A stretch of 64,000 nucleotides of DNA from Mycolicibacterium boenickei (GTDB lineage Bacteria > Actinomycetota > Actinomycetes > Mycobacteriales > Mycobacteriaceae): contig NZ_AP022579.1 in NCBI RefSeq assembly GCF_010731295.1, positions 372,001-436,000 on the forward strand. Direction: 5' to 3'. The notes below the pieces were generated by a model. That model worked only from the letters and a program-made list of their open reading frames with translations, had not been told where the DNA came from and made no database searches. Shown one piece after another: positions 1-8,347 of this stretch (position 1 is its first letter; each line of letters begins with the position of its first letter). Position numbers and translations under genes: made by a program.

Positions 1-1
1 C

Positions 2-316
2 ATGCTCGAGCTGGTGATCGAGGGCATCGCCGAGGACATAGCGCGGTATCACACGCGCGGCTGCCCGTTCATCAACGCCGCCGCCGAATATCCCGACCCC
101 GACAGCCGGATCCGGCGACTCATCACCGCGCACCGCGATTGGTTTCGCGGTGCGCTGGAACAGGCAGCTGCGGACCGGGACATACCCGCTGAGGTCGCCG
201 CCTCGCTCGTATTGCTCCGGGACGCCGCCCTGGTCGGCGGATATCTCGATGGAATCGAAACCGTGAAGCCCGCCTTCACCCGGGCCGCGCGCCAGGCGGC
301 TGGGATCGCGGGCTGA
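2..316 (+). CDS. TetR-family regulator, C-terminal part (cut by window edge)
   Basis: The reading frame is open at the left edge, so only the last 104 residues are visible and the DNA-binding helix-turn-helix lies outside the window. The visible part is all-helical and fits a TetR ligand-binding/dimerisation domain: a CPF-INAAAEYPDP type segment near residue 20, then an amphipathic helix with HRDWFRG, and a final helix with the GGYLDG turn. It ends 68 bp before the flavin monooxygenase gene on the same strand, so it could control that gene. An imperfect palindrome in the gap would suit a TetR operator. The family call is good; the ligand is unknown. Confidence 0.7.
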   Translation: MLELVIEGIAEDIARYHTRGCPFINAAAEYPDPDSRIRRLITAHRDWFRGALEQAAADRDIPAEVAASLVLLRDAALVGGYLDGIETVKPAFTRAARQAAGIAG

Positions 317-353
317 CCCTCCCCCAGCGCCGGCACATTCCAGGCCTCGACAA

Positions 354-375
354 AGTACCCGGTACCTGCGGTACT
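354..375. promoter_or_regulatory. Imperfect palindrome, candidate TetR operator
   Basis: AGTACC and GGTACT flank a 10-base centre (354-359 and 370-375), just upstream of the monooxygenase start at 385. Size and position would suit a TetR-type operator for the regulator that ends at 316. This rests on symmetry and position only. Confidence 0.3.
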
Positions 376-384
376 GTCTGCAGC

Positions 385-1869
385 ATGAGCCCGGGGGAAT
401 ACAACGCGGTCATCGTCGGCGCCGGCTTCGCCGGCATCGGCGCCGCCATCCAGCTCAAACGGCTGGGCATCGAGAACTTCGTGATCCTCGATCGCGAGGA
501 TGACCTGGGCGGCACCTGGTACGTCAACCACTACCCCGGCCTGGCCGTCGACGTGCCCACCACCACCTACTCGTACTTCTTCGAACCGAATCCGAACTGG
601 TCACGGCTGTTCTCCACCGGCACCGAGATCAAGCAGTACGCCGACGACGTCGCCGACAAGTACGACGTGCGTCGCCACATCCGGTTCAACACGACCGTCG
701 AAGGTGCCCGCTGGGATGAGGAGTCCTCGCGCTGGCGGGTGAGCCTGGCCGGCGGTGAAGCGCTCACCGCGCAGTTCCTGTTCACCGCCACCGGATTCCT
801 GTCGCAGCCGCACACCCCTGACATCCCCGGCATCGGGGACTTCGCCGGCCAGGTCATCCACACCACCGACTGGGATGACAGCTACCGGCCCGACGGCCGC
901 CGGATCGCGATCATCGGCACCGGCGCCACGGCCGTGCAGCTCATTCCCGAGCTGGCCCGCACCGCCGCGGACCTGACCGTGTACCAGCGCACCCCGATCT
1001 GGGTCGTACCCAAGATCGACCTGAAGTTCCCGGAACGGGTCAAGGCCCTGTTCGCCCGCGTGCCGGTCACCCAACGAATGATCCGTGCCGTCACCGACGC
1101 GATCTACGCGTTCATGGTCGACACCGCCGTGCTCAAGCACAGGTACTTCCGCCGGTTCAACATCGCCGCGGCAGACCTGGCCAAGCTGCACCGGTTCGCC
1201 TCGATCCGCGATCCCGAGCTGCGCCGCAAGCTGACCCCGGACTACGACTTCGGCTGCAAGCGCCCGACATTCTCCAACGGCTACTACCGCACATTCACCA
1301 AGCCGCACGTACACCTGCAGGCCGACGGGATCGACCACATCGAGGCCGACGGCATCGTCAACGCCGACGGCAGCAAGACCAGCATCGACACGCTGGTGCT
1401 GGCCACGGGGTTCGATTTGTGGGACGCCAACTTCCCGGCCATCGAGGTGATCGGGCGCGACGGCCGCAACCTCGGAAAGTGGTGGCGGGAGACCCGTTTC
1501 CAGGCCTACCAGGGAGTGTCGATGCCGTACTTCCCGAACTACCTGAGCCTGGCCAGCCCGTATGCATTCCTGGGTCTGAACTTCTTCAACACGATGGAGT
1601 ATCAGATGAAGTTGATGGACCGGTTGTTCGGCGAAGTCAAGCGCCGGAACGCGACGACGTTCGAGGTGACCGAGCAGGCCAACAGCCGGTATCTGGACCT
1701 GATGACGGAGTTGTTGGGCGACTCGTTGTTCACCCTCGGAAACTGCGCATCGGCACGGTCGTACTATTTCAATCCGAGTGGCGAGGCAACGCTGCTCCGA
1801 CCGATGACGACCCGCCGGGCCGTCGCCGAAGCCTCACGATTCCCGTTGAGCGACTACACATTTGCCTGA
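385..1869 (+). CDS. FAD-dependent monooxygenase, Baeyer-Villiger type
   Basis: A 494-residue flavoprotein expected to use FAD and NADPH to oxygenate a ketone or similar hydrophobic substrate. An N-terminal FAD-binding GAGFAGIG motif lies near residue 10. A Baeyer-Villiger-like fingerprint (FAGQVIHTTDWDD) is at about 153-165, followed by the NADPH-binding GTGATAVQ motif near 178. Length is normal for class B monooxygenases. The fingerprint has Asp where classical enzymes have Pro, so substrate class should not be pushed further. It is followed 16 bp later by a small membrane-protein gene, and the pair may be co-transcribed. Its place beside a sterol-degradation block suggests, without proving, a hydrophobic or steroid-like substrate. 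Confidence 0.85.
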   Translation: MSPGEYNAVIVGAGFAGIGAAIQLKRLGIENFVILDREDDLGGTWYVNHYPGLAVDVPTTTYSYFFEPNPNWSRLFSTGTEIKQYADDVADKYDVRRHIRFNTTVEGARWDEESSRWRVSLAGGEALTAQFLFTATGFLSQPHTPDIPGIGDFAGQVIHTTDWDDSYRPDGRRIAIIGTGATAVQLIPELARTAADLTVYQRTPIWVVPKIDLKFPERVKALFARVPVTQRMIRAVTDAIYAFMVDTAVLKHRYFRRFNIAAADLAKLHRFASIRDPELRRKLTPDYDFGCKRPTFSNGYYRTFTKPHVHLQADGIDHIEADGIVNADGSKTSIDTLVLATGFDLWDANFPAIEVIGRDGRNLGKWWRETRFQAYQGVSMPYFPNYLSLASPYAFLGLNFFNTMEYQMKLMDRLFGEVKRRNATTFEVTEQANSRYLDLMTELLGDSLFTLGNCASARSYYFNPSGEATLLRPMTTRRAVAEASRFPLSDYTFA

Positions 1870-1885
1870 TCAGAGAGGATCACAC

Positions 1886-2155
1886 ATGGCAGAGGGCAAG
1901 AACTCCACGCTGGCCAAGCTCGTTGGCCTCAGCGTGGCCGGCGCTGGCGTCTCACATTTCGTGAAGCCGCAGCTGTTCGAGTCGATCACCAAGCCGGCGT
2001 TCCCCAAGGACACGCAGAGGCACATTTACACCAACGGCGGCATCGAGACCGCGATCGGCCTGGGCCTCCTGCTTCCCAAGACCCGCAAGTTGGCGAAGAT
2101 CGGCACCCTCGGCTACGTGGCCTATCTGGCCGGTAACGCCGTCCGCAACCGGTAG
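1886..2155 (+). CDS. Small hydrophobic protein, DoxX-like size
   Basis: About 89 residues. Two Gly/Ala-rich hydrophobic stretches (LVGLSVAGAGVSHF near the start, IGLGLLLP and GTLGYVAYLAG later) suggest two to three membrane segments. The ATG at 1886 is preferred over the upstream in-frame start at 1862 because a GAGAGGAT ribosome-binding sequence precedes it; the earlier start lies inside the monooxygenase gene. Function is unknown. Its last 34 bases overlap, tail to tail, the end of the double-TetR gene on the other strand. Confidence 0.7.
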   Translation: MAEGKNSTLAKLVGLSVAGAGVSHFVKPQLFESITKPAFPKDTQRHIYTNGGIETAIGLGLLLPKTRKLAKIGTLGYVAYLAGNAVRNR

Positions 2156-3369
2156 CGGCCCAACAGGGTCAGATCGATCATGACGGCGACGACGGCTCGG
2201 GCCTGCTCCGAATTCTGATAGTTCATGAGCCGGCCCAAGTCGATCACCAAGGCCATCGCGGCGTGAACCGCGAAACGCGCTTGAGCCGCACTCCATCCCG
2301 GGCGCACCGGCATCACGACCTCGACCCACGATTCCACGGCTGCACGCTGCAGGTCGCGGAGGATCTTCTGATCGGCGGGCGTCATGTTCAGGCGTTCGGT
2401 GTAGTAGACGTAGTCCAGCTCAGGCCGGTCGAAGGATCGGGCGACGTAGCCGTCGATGAGGGCACCGAGGGCCTGTTCGGGGTCATCGGTCGCGCTGAGC
2501 ACGTCCGACATGTCCGCCGACAGCCGGTCGGCGGCGCGGCGGAACCCGGCGGCCAGGATGTCGGATTTGCCCGAGAAGTACCGATAGATCCCCGAGGCAG
2601 GCATCCCGACCGCGGCGGCGATGTCCTCCATCGTGGTGTCGCGATAGCCGTTCTGATTGAACAGGCGCATCGATTCGGTCAGCAGTGCTTCGTATTTCGT
2701 GGTGTTCACCGCCGCTGCGGGCGCCACCACCGGGGCGTCCGGGTTCGGAAACTCGGGAAGTTCGGCCGACAGAATGGTGTCGCAGATCTCGGCGAGGAGG
2801 GTACGGATCTGGCCGGCAGGCAATTTGGACCGGTGGTCGACCACGCTTCCGACCACGCCGAGCACCGCGGTCGAAAGGGTCCAGCGGGCCCGCGAGCCGA
2901 GTTCGGGCCGCAACTCCATCAGCGGGCGGTGTATCCGGCGGTGCACCGTGCGTACCTGCGCGTCCAGCGTGCTCTGGTCATCGCCGCGCAGATACCGCGC
3001 CTCCCAGCGGTACAGGCCACCGGATTCCCGGTTCACCAACGCGGTGTCGCTCAGCGCGGCGACGATCCTGCGCAACTGCTCACGGGGGTCCCCGTCGGCC
3101 TCGTCGGCGAACGCTGTCCCGTCGACAAGTTGCTGGCTGAGGTTGAGCACGGCGTCGCGAAACAATTCGTACTTGCTCGAATAGTGCCGGTACAACGCGG
3201 CTGCGGAGATACCGACGCGCGAGGCGATGGCCTCCATGCTCACGCCGTGGTATCCCAAGGCACTGAACGACTCCGCCGAGGCCCGCGCTATCTGGGCCTT
3301 TCGGTCTTTCGGGCGACGTCGCACACCATTGGCACCACTGTCGATCGACCGGGGCGAGATGCGCGCCAT
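2122..3369 (-). CDS. Double TetR-family regulator (two fused TetR units)
   Basis: A 415-residue protein, about twice the usual TetR length, because it has two consecutive TetR units. The first DNA-binding domain is at about residues 24-72 (GYHGVSMEAIASRVGIS, then AALYRHYSSKYELF). A second complete one is at about 225-275 (GYRDTTMEDIAAAVGMP, then SGIYRYFSGKSDIL). Each is followed by a helical ligand/dimerisation region. It could act as an internal pseudo-dimer or bind two operators. Repressor function is inferred from the family. It is transcribed away from the small membrane-protein pair at 3466-4027 and converges on the 1886 gene. Confidence 0.85.
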   Translation of the reverse strand: MARISPRSIDSGANGVRRRPKDRKAQIARASAESFSALGYHGVSMEAIASRVGISAAALYRHYSSKYELFRDAVLNLSQQLVDGTAFADEADGDPREQLRRIVAALSDTALVNRESGGLYRWEARYLRGDDQSTLDAQVRTVHRRIHRPLMELRPELGSRARWTLSTAVLGVVGSVVDHRSKLPAGQIRTLLAEICDTILSAELPEFPNPDAPVVAPAAAVNTTKYEALLTESMRLFNQNGYRDTTMEDIAAAVGMPASGIYRYFSGKSDILAAGFRRAADRLSADMSDVLSATDDPEQALGALIDGYVARSFDRPELDYVYYTERLNMTPADQKILRDLQRAAVESWVEVVMPVRPGWSAAQARFAVHAAMALVIDLGRLMNYQNSEQARAVVAVMIDLTLLGRYRLRTALPAR

Positions 3370-3465
3370 TCCGTCACACTAACGGACCGAACAGCCGGGT
3401 CAAAATGGTAGTTCGACAGAGAATGGGTATTAACATAGAGGCCGTCGAGGCCGGACGGGGGTCGT

Positions 3466-3690
3466 GTGGTTGCCAGGTTGCGGAGGTTGCTGGCCTATCG
3501 TGTCGCGCTCGGCGAACTGATCGTGGTGGCCGTGGTGCTCGGTGTGCCGTACCTGCTGATCGGCACTGTGTGGTCCGGCACCCACACCGACCATCTGCAA
3601 TCGATGACCGGCCTCGACGCGGTGGTGTCCTTCTTGGGCGCGATCGTCTCGTGGCCGGTGCTGTTGTTCACCGACGTATGTATGACATGA
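3466..3690 (+). CDS. Small membrane protein
   Basis: A 74-residue product read from a GTG at 3466. It has two clear hydrophobic segments (LIVVAVVLGVPYLLIGTVW and AVVSFLGAIVSWPVLLF), so two membrane passes are likely. It is followed 10 bp later by another membrane-protein gene on the same strand. I recognise no functional family; such pairs are common conserved hypotheticals in mycobacteria. Confidence 0.55.
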   Translation: MVARLRRLLAYRVALGELIVVAVVLGVPYLLIGTVWSGTHTDHLQSMTGLDAVVSFLGAIVSWPVLLFTDVCMT

Positions 3691-3700
3691 AGGGGGAACG

Positions 3701-4027
3701 GTGAGTTTTCGCGCCGTCTATATCGGCCTTGCCGGGGCAGTGGTGCTCGGCATCGGGCTCTACCTGTTGAGCCTGCCGGTCTACCTCGACGACTTCGATC
3801 AGTTCGGCATGCAGATCCCGTGTGGCTCTGGGTACTCCGCGCACCTCGTTCAGGCCGGCGCCGCCGGGCAGGAGTACGTGGACAAGTGCGGGTCGGCCCT
3901 GACGATGCGCCGGCTGTGGACCATCCCCGTCGTCGCCATCGGTGCCCTGGCGCTGATCGCGGTGTTGTTCCGCGCCGCAACATCTTCGGCGCACGAGACA
4001 CTGCTACCCAACCGCGATACGCCCTGA
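3701..4027 (+). CDS. Membrane protein with conserved periplasmic Cys pair
   Basis: A 108-residue protein with GTG start at 3701 preceded by an AAGGGGG ribosome-binding sequence. There are two membrane helices: residues about 6-28 (IGLAGAVVLGIGLYLLSLPV) and about 74-92 (IPVVAIGALALIAVLF). The loop between them carries two cysteines (IPCGSG and VDKCGS), which could form a disulphide on the outer face. It is probably co-transcribed with the 3466 gene. Function is unknown. Confidence 0.6.
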   Translation: MSFRAVYIGLAGAVVLGIGLYLLSLPVYLDDFDQFGMQIPCGSGYSAHLVQAGAAGQEYVDKCGSALTMRRLWTIPVVAIGALALIAVLFRAATSSAHETLLPNRDTP

Positions 4028-4146
4028 CGGTCGGGGACCGCCGGCTTTGCCGGTGGTCTATCGACGGCGCGGCGAATCAGCCCAGTGAATCCCTGCCCAC
4101 CGCAGCGCCTTACGCGTGGGCATGCAATGGAGCTCGAAGTCGAGAC

Positions 4147-5268
4147 TCAGCTCTCGGCGATACCGTCCAGTCGCTTCGTGGCGGCCTCGAAACCGCTGAC
4201 CAACTCACCGATGATGTCGGCGACGGGGCGGATCTCGTTCATCCGGCCCACGATCTGTCCGACCGGCATGGACACGGTGTCGGGGTTGTCCGACTCGTTC
4301 ATCCGCTGATGGGCCTCGCTGACCAGGATGTTCTGCAGCGGCATCGGCAGCGGTTCCGGTGCGTCCGGGGCGTCCCAGGCGTCGGTCCACTTGGTCTTGA
4401 GCAGTCGGGCCGGCTTACCGGTGTAGATCTTGCGGCGCACGGTATCCGCGGTGGTCGCCTTGAGCAGCGCCTCCTGGATCGTGGAGGTACCGCCGGGCAG
4501 CCGGTGCCCCAGGTCGTACTCGACCGCGGTCAGGAACGCCGAGCCCATCCACACACCCGAAGCGCCGAGCGCCAGCGCGGCCGCGACCTGCTTGCCGGTA
4601 CCGATACCGCCTGCGGCCAGCACCGGGGCCTTACCGTCCAGTGCGTCGACGATTTCCGGCCACAGCACCATCGAGCCGATCTCACCGGTGTGTCCACCGG
4701 CCTCGTGCCCCTGAGCGACGACGATGTCCACGCCGTTCTCGACGTGGCGCAGTGCGTGCTTGGCGCTTCCGGCCAGAGCCGCCACCGGGACCCCCGCGGC
4801 GTGCGCCTGCTCGATGACGTCGTTGGGCGGTGAACCCAGCGCGTTGGCGATCAGCTTGATCGGGTGCTTGAGCGCGACCTCGACGTGGCTGCGGGCCACC
4901 GAGTGCAGCCAGCCCAACACCCCCTCGTTGCGCTCCTCGTCCTCCGGCAGCGGCGGAACACCAAGGTCGGCAAGGGTTTTCGCGACGAAGTCGCGGTGGC
5001 TCTGCGGGATCAGCTTGTTGATGTCGACGGCCGTGCCCTCGGTCGGGATCTTGGCCGGCATCACCACGTCGACGCCGTAGGGCTTACCGCCGGTGTTGGC
5101 GTCCATCCACTGCAGAACCTCTTCGAGGTCGTCGGCGTCATTGAACCGCACACAGCCCAGCACGCCCAGACCGCCGGCCTTGCTGACCGCAGCGGCCACC
5201 TTCTCCGACGGGGTGAATACGAAGATCGGGTATTCGATCCCGAACTTCTCGCACAGATCGGTCTTCAT
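4147..5268 (-). CDS. Nitronate monooxygenase / 2-nitropropane-dioxygenase-like flavoprotein
   Basis: A 373-residue FMN-dependent TIM-barrel protein. Typical signatures are the N-terminal GIEYPIF, the GGLGVLG turn near residue 33, the flavin-binding GHEAGGHTG segment and the AAGGIGTG plus GASGVWMGSAF phosphate-binding region. The start at 5268 overlaps the stop of the upstream fadD19 gene (ATGA), so the two are co-transcribed and probably translationally coupled. The context suggests a role in sterol side-chain or ring-fragment metabolism rather than detoxification of nitroalkanes, but that is inference. Annotated 2-nitropropane-dioxygenase homologues are common in mycobacterial sterol-catabolism regions. 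Confidence 0.87.
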   Translation of the reverse strand: MKTDLCEKFGIEYPIFVFTPSEKVAAAVSKAGGLGVLGCVRFNDADDLEEVLQWMDANTGGKPYGVDVVMPAKIPTEGTAVDINKLIPQSHRDFVAKTLADLGVPPLPEDEERNEGVLGWLHSVARSHVEVALKHPIKLIANALGSPPNDVIEQAHAAGVPVAALAGSAKHALRHVENGVDIVVAQGHEAGGHTGEIGSMVLWPEIVDALDGKAPVLAAGGIGTGKQVAAALALGASGVWMGSAFLTAVEYDLGHRLPGGTSTIQEALLKATTADTVRRKIYTGKPARLLKTKWTDAWDAPDAPEPLPMPLQNILVSEAHQRMNESDNPDTVSMPVGQIVGRMNEIRPVADIIGELVSGFEAATKRLDGIAES

Positions 5269-6917
5269 CGCTTGGCTCCCACGTGATTCGCGTGCACCTC
5301 GTCGGCCGCGCGCTCCTCGGTCTGGTCCTTGGCCCACCGGTAGTCGGGCTTGCCCGCGGGCGAGCGCTTGACCTCGTCGACCAGCCAGAGGCTGCGCGGC
5401 ACCTTGTAACCGGCGATCTCGTTGCGCACGAACGCATCCAGATCGGCCAGCGTCGGGCGCGCACCCTCACGCGGCTGCACGACAGCAGCGACGTGCTGGC
5501 CGAAGCGCTCGTCGGGCACACCGACCACCAGCGCGTCGAAGACGTCGGGGTGTCCCTTGAGCGCGGCCTCGACCTCTTCGGGGTAGATCTTCTCTCCACC
5601 GCTGTTGATCGACACCGAACCGCGGCCGAGCATGGTCACGCTGCCGTCGGCCTCGACCTCGGCGTAGTCACCCGGGATGGCGTAACGAATCCCGTTGTAG
5701 GTGCGGAAGGTCTCGGCGGTCTTCTTCTCGTCCTTGAAGTACCCGACCGGGATGTGGCCGCACTTGGCGATGATGCCGCGCACACCCGAGCCCGGAACCA
5801 CTTCGTTGCCGTTCTCGTCGAGCACCTTGGTGGTCTTGTCGATGGTGACGCGCGGGCCACCGGTGTGGCTCTGGCCCTTGGCGACGATGCTGGTGCCGCC
5901 GAAGCCGGTCTCCGACGAGCCGATCGAGTCGGTGATGATCCGGTTGGGCAGCAGCTCGAGGAACTTCTCCTTGAGGCTCGTGGAGAACAGCGCAGCGGTG
6001 CTGGCGAGCAGGAACAGGCTCGACAGGTCGTATTCGTTGCCCGCGTCCTGATGGGCCAGCAGCGCATCGAGCAGCGGCCGGGCCATCGCGTCGCCGGTGA
6101 AGAACAGCAGATTCACCTTGTGCTCGTGGATCATCCGCCACGCCGCATCGGCGTCGAACTCCGGCATCAGCACCACGGTGTGGCCGGTGAACAAGGCCAT
6201 CCAGGTGGCCGACTGCGTCGCGCCGTGAATCATCGGCGGGATGGGCAGCCGGATCATCGGCGGGTTGGCGGCGGCCTGCTTGGACAGGTCGTACTCGTCG
6301 GCGACGGGCTCGCCGGTGGCGAAGTCGGTGCCGCCGAACAGCACTCGGTAGATGTCCTCGTGACGCCACATGACGCCCTTGGGGAATCCGGTGGTGCCAC
6401 CGGTGTAGAGCAGGTAGATGTCGTCGGCGCTGCGCGGGCCGAAGTCACGCTCGGGAGAGCTGTCGGCGATGGCCGAGTAGAACTCGACGCCGCCGTAGCG
6501 CTGGTAATCATCATCGGAGCCGTCCTCCACGACCAGGACGGTCTTGACCAACGGTGTCTCGGGCAGCACGTTGGCCACCCGGTCGGAGTAACGGCGCTCG
6601 TGGATGAGCGCGACCATGTCCGAGTTCTCGAACAGGTACTTCAGCTCACCCTCGACGTAACGGAAGTTGACGTTGACCAGGATCGCGCCGGCCTTCACGA
6701 TGCCCAGCATCCCGATCACGATCTCGATGCGGTTGCGGCAATACAGGCCGACCTTGTCGTCCTTCTTGACGCCTTGTGAGATCAGATAGTGGGCCAGGCG
6801 GTTGGCCTTCTCCTCCAACTGCGCATAGGTCAGCTGTTCGTCGCCACAAATCAGCGCGACACGGTCAGGCACAGCGTCGATGGCGTGCTCGGCAAGATCG
6901 GCAATATTCAGGGCCAC
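5265..6917 (-). CDS. fadD19: FadD19-type steroid side-chain acyl-CoA synthetase
   Basis: A 550-residue ATP-dependent acyl-CoA synthetase. The AMP-binding P-loop-like motif (YTGGTTGFPKG), the DSIGSSETG motif and the C-terminal GEKIYPEEVE hinge with the catalytic-lysine region (RSPAGKPDYR) are all present. From memory it matches M. tuberculosis FadD19 (Rv3515c) closely along its whole length; that enzyme loads C24-branched steroid side-chain acids onto CoA. The GTG at 6917 gives the family N-terminus (VALNIADLAEH). A KstR box lies just upstream between this gene and the divergent echA19, so sterol-induced expression is expected. Confidence 0.93.
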   Translation of the reverse strand: MALNIADLAEHAIDAVPDRVALICGDEQLTYAQLEEKANRLAHYLISQGVKKDDKVGLYCRNRIEIVIGMLGIVKAGAILVNVNFRYVEGELKYLFENSDMVALIHERRYSDRVANVLPETPLVKTVLVVEDGSDDDYQRYGGVEFYSAIADSSPERDFGPRSADDIYLLYTGGTTGFPKGVMWRHEDIYRVLFGGTDFATGEPVADEYDLSKQAAANPPMIRLPIPPMIHGATQSATWMALFTGHTVVLMPEFDADAAWRMIHEHKVNLLFFTGDAMARPLLDALLAHQDAGNEYDLSSLFLLASTAALFSTSLKEKFLELLPNRIITDSIGSSETGFGGTSIVAKGQSHTGGPRVTIDKTTKVLDENGNEVVPGSGVRGIIAKCGHIPVGYFKDEKKTAETFRTYNGIRYAIPGDYAEVEADGSVTMLGRGSVSINSGGEKIYPEEVEAALKGHPDVFDALVVGVPDERFGQHVAAVVQPREGARPTLADLDAFVRNEIAGYKVPRSLWLVDEVKRSPAGKPDYRWAKDQTEERAADEVHANHVGAKR

Positions 6918-6928
6918 AGAACCTAAAC

Positions 6929-6942
6929 TAGAACGTGTTACA
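6929..6942. promoter_or_regulatory. KstR-type operator (fadD19/echA19)
   Basis: TAGAACGTGTTACA fits the KstR pattern TnnAACnnGTTnnA at every fixed position. It lies in the 69-bp gap between divergent fadD19 and echA19, so one site could repress both. Confidence 0.8.
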
Positions 6943-6986
6943 TTTCGAGACAAGTCTGGGTTGAAATTGCATAGGAGCTGGCACCC

Positions 6987-7787
6987 GTGAGCGATACCGA
7001 AAAAGGGCCCGACGCCCTCATTGAGCAGCGCGGACACACCTTGATCCTGACGCTGAACCGGCCCGAGGCGCGCAACGCGCTTTCGACCGAGATGCTCTCG
7101 ATCATGGTCGAGGCCTGGGACCGCGTCGACAACGATCCGGAGATCCGCACCTGCATCCTGACCGGTGCCGGCGGGTACTTCTGCGCGGGCATGGACCTCA
7201 AGGGCGCCACCAAGAAGCCGCCGGGCGATTCGTTCAAGGACGGCAGCTACGACCCGTCGCGCATCGACGGTCTACTCAAGGGCCGACGCCTGACCAAGCC
7301 GTTGATCGCCGCGGTCGAGGGCCCGGCCATCGCCGGCGGCACCGAGATCCTGCAGGGCACCGACATCCGCGTCGCCGGCGAGAGCGCCAAGTTCGGCATC
7401 TCCGAGGCCAAGTGGAGCCTGTATCCGATGGGCGGTTCGGCAGTGCGTCTCGTGCGCCAGATTCCGTACACGATCGCATGCGACATGCTGCTGACCGGGC
7501 GACACATCACTGCCGCCCAGGCGCTCGAGTACGGCCTGATCGGTCACGTCGTCCCGGACGGCACCGCATTGGAGAAGGCACTCGAGATCGCCGAGGTGAT
7601 CAACAACAACGGCCCGCTCGCGGTGCAGGCCATCCTCAAGACCATCCGCGAGACCGAGGGCATGCACGAGAACGAGGCGTTCAAGCCCGACACCGCCAAC
7701 GGCATCCCGGTGTTCCTGTCCCAGGACGCCAAGGAAGGCCCGCTGGCCTTCAAGGAGAAGCGCGCGCCCAAGTTCCAGATGAAGTAG
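6987..7787 (+). CDS. echA19: EchA19-type enoyl-CoA hydratase (crotonase)
   Basis: A 266-residue crotonase-fold protein expected to hydrate the unsaturated steroid side-chain CoA thioester during beta-oxidation. Visible signatures are the oxyanion-hole segments [11 protein letters not shown] near residue 64 and the AIAGGTEIL segment near 113, followed by [15 protein letters not shown]. It matches M. tuberculosis EchA19 (Rv3516) as I recall it along its full length. It is divergent from fadD19 across a KstR box. A strong hairpin follows its stop. Confidence 0.93.
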   Translation: MSDTEKGPDALIEQRGHTLILTLNRPEARNALSTEMLSIMVEAWDRVDNDPEIRTCILTGAGGYFCAGMDLKGATKKPPGDSFKDGSYDPSRIDGLLKGRRLTKPLIAAVEGPAIAGGTEILQGTDIRVAGESAKFGISEAKWSLYPMGGSAVRLVRQIPYTIACDMLLTGRHITAAQALEYGLIGHVVPDGTALEKALEIAEVINNNGPLAVQAILKTIRETEGMHENEAFKPDTANGIPVFLSQDAKEGPLAFKEKRAPKFQMK

Positions 7788-7809
7788 TTCCTGCCCCTCG
7801 AGGCAAAAC

Positions 7810-7848
7810 TGAGGCCCTGCTCGACGTTTCGAGCAGGGCCTCATTTTT
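7810..7848. terminator. Intrinsic terminator after echA19
   Basis: Perfect 15-bp inverted repeat (TGAGGCCCTGCTCGA at 7810-7824 and its complement at 7829-7843) with a 4-base loop and a run of five T. It sits between convergent echA19 and the proline-rich gene and can serve both. Confidence 0.85.
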
Positions 7849-7855
7849 CAGGCTC

Positions 7856-8203
7856 TCAGCGCCAATGTCCGGGTGGCGGCGGACCCCAGTGCCCCGGCGG
7901 CGGAGGTGGCGGCCCCCAGAACGGTGGCGGCGGCGGGGGTGGTCCCCAGAACGGTGGCGGGGGTGGCGGCGGTGGTCCCCAGAACGGTGGTGGCGGCGGC
8001 GGGGGCGGCGGGCCCCACGGCCGCAACGGCGGAGCGGGCATCGAAGACAACGGGGCCGGTCCGCCAACCTGCAGGCTCGCCGGCGCCGTACCCTGCATCG
8101 GTGCCGCACTGGCCTGGCCCGCCATTCCGATGGCTCCGGCCAACAGCGCCCCACCCAGCACGGCTCCGCTCAACACTCTTCGCCCAGTTAAATGTCGTGC
8201 CAT
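7856..8203 (-). CDS. Secreted proline-rich protein with WGPPPPPPP repeats
   Basis: A 115-residue protein whose start at 8203 is supported by a GAGGAG sequence eight bases upstream. Residues 1 to about 33 form a typical Sec signal peptide (basic start, hydrophobic core, cut after AxA near QASAAP). The second half is low complexity: five tryptophan-centred repeats of the type FWGPPPPPPP or HWGPPPP, ending in HWR. It would extend as a polyproline rod in the cell wall or outside the cell. Function is unknown. It is downstream of a terminator and apparently not part of the sterol operons. Confidence 0.75.
   Translation of the reverse strand: MARHLTGRRVLSGAVLGGALLAGAIGMAGQASAAPMQGTAPASLQVGGPAPLSSMPAPPLRPWGPPPPPPPPPFWGPPPPPPPPFWGPPPPPPPFWGPPPPPPGHWGPPPPGHWR
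7872..8015. repeat. Short tandem repeat encoding WGPPPPPPP units
   Basis: CCCCAGAACGGTGGCGGCGG-type units recur three times between about 7914 and 7998, with shorter CCCCAGTG variants before them. They encode the Trp-Gly-polyPro units of the secreted protein and are prone to copy-number change. Confidence 0.7.
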
Positions 8204-8347
8204 CTCGTGCACTCCTCAAATCGTCGCGTCATATCCCCCGATATTGCGAGATTATCTAATTAGATTCACTATGCGAAACCTGTGAGGCGCTTGCACAGCG
8301 AACACTTAACTAGGACATAGGAATACACAGGCGCCACGAGTGGCGGG

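Noticed and set aside
2263..3411. Long rightward frame opposite the double-TetR gene
   Set aside because: Codon shadow of a GC-rich gene; no family resemblance, while the opposite strand has two clear TetR domains.
5283..6779. 498-codon rightward frame opposite fadD19
   Set aside because: Antisense shadow; low-complexity composition, and fadD19 is unmistakable.
7872..8015. Regular repeats that could suggest a CRISPR array
   Set aside because: Units are short, without spacers, and encode Trp-polyproline repeats in frame.
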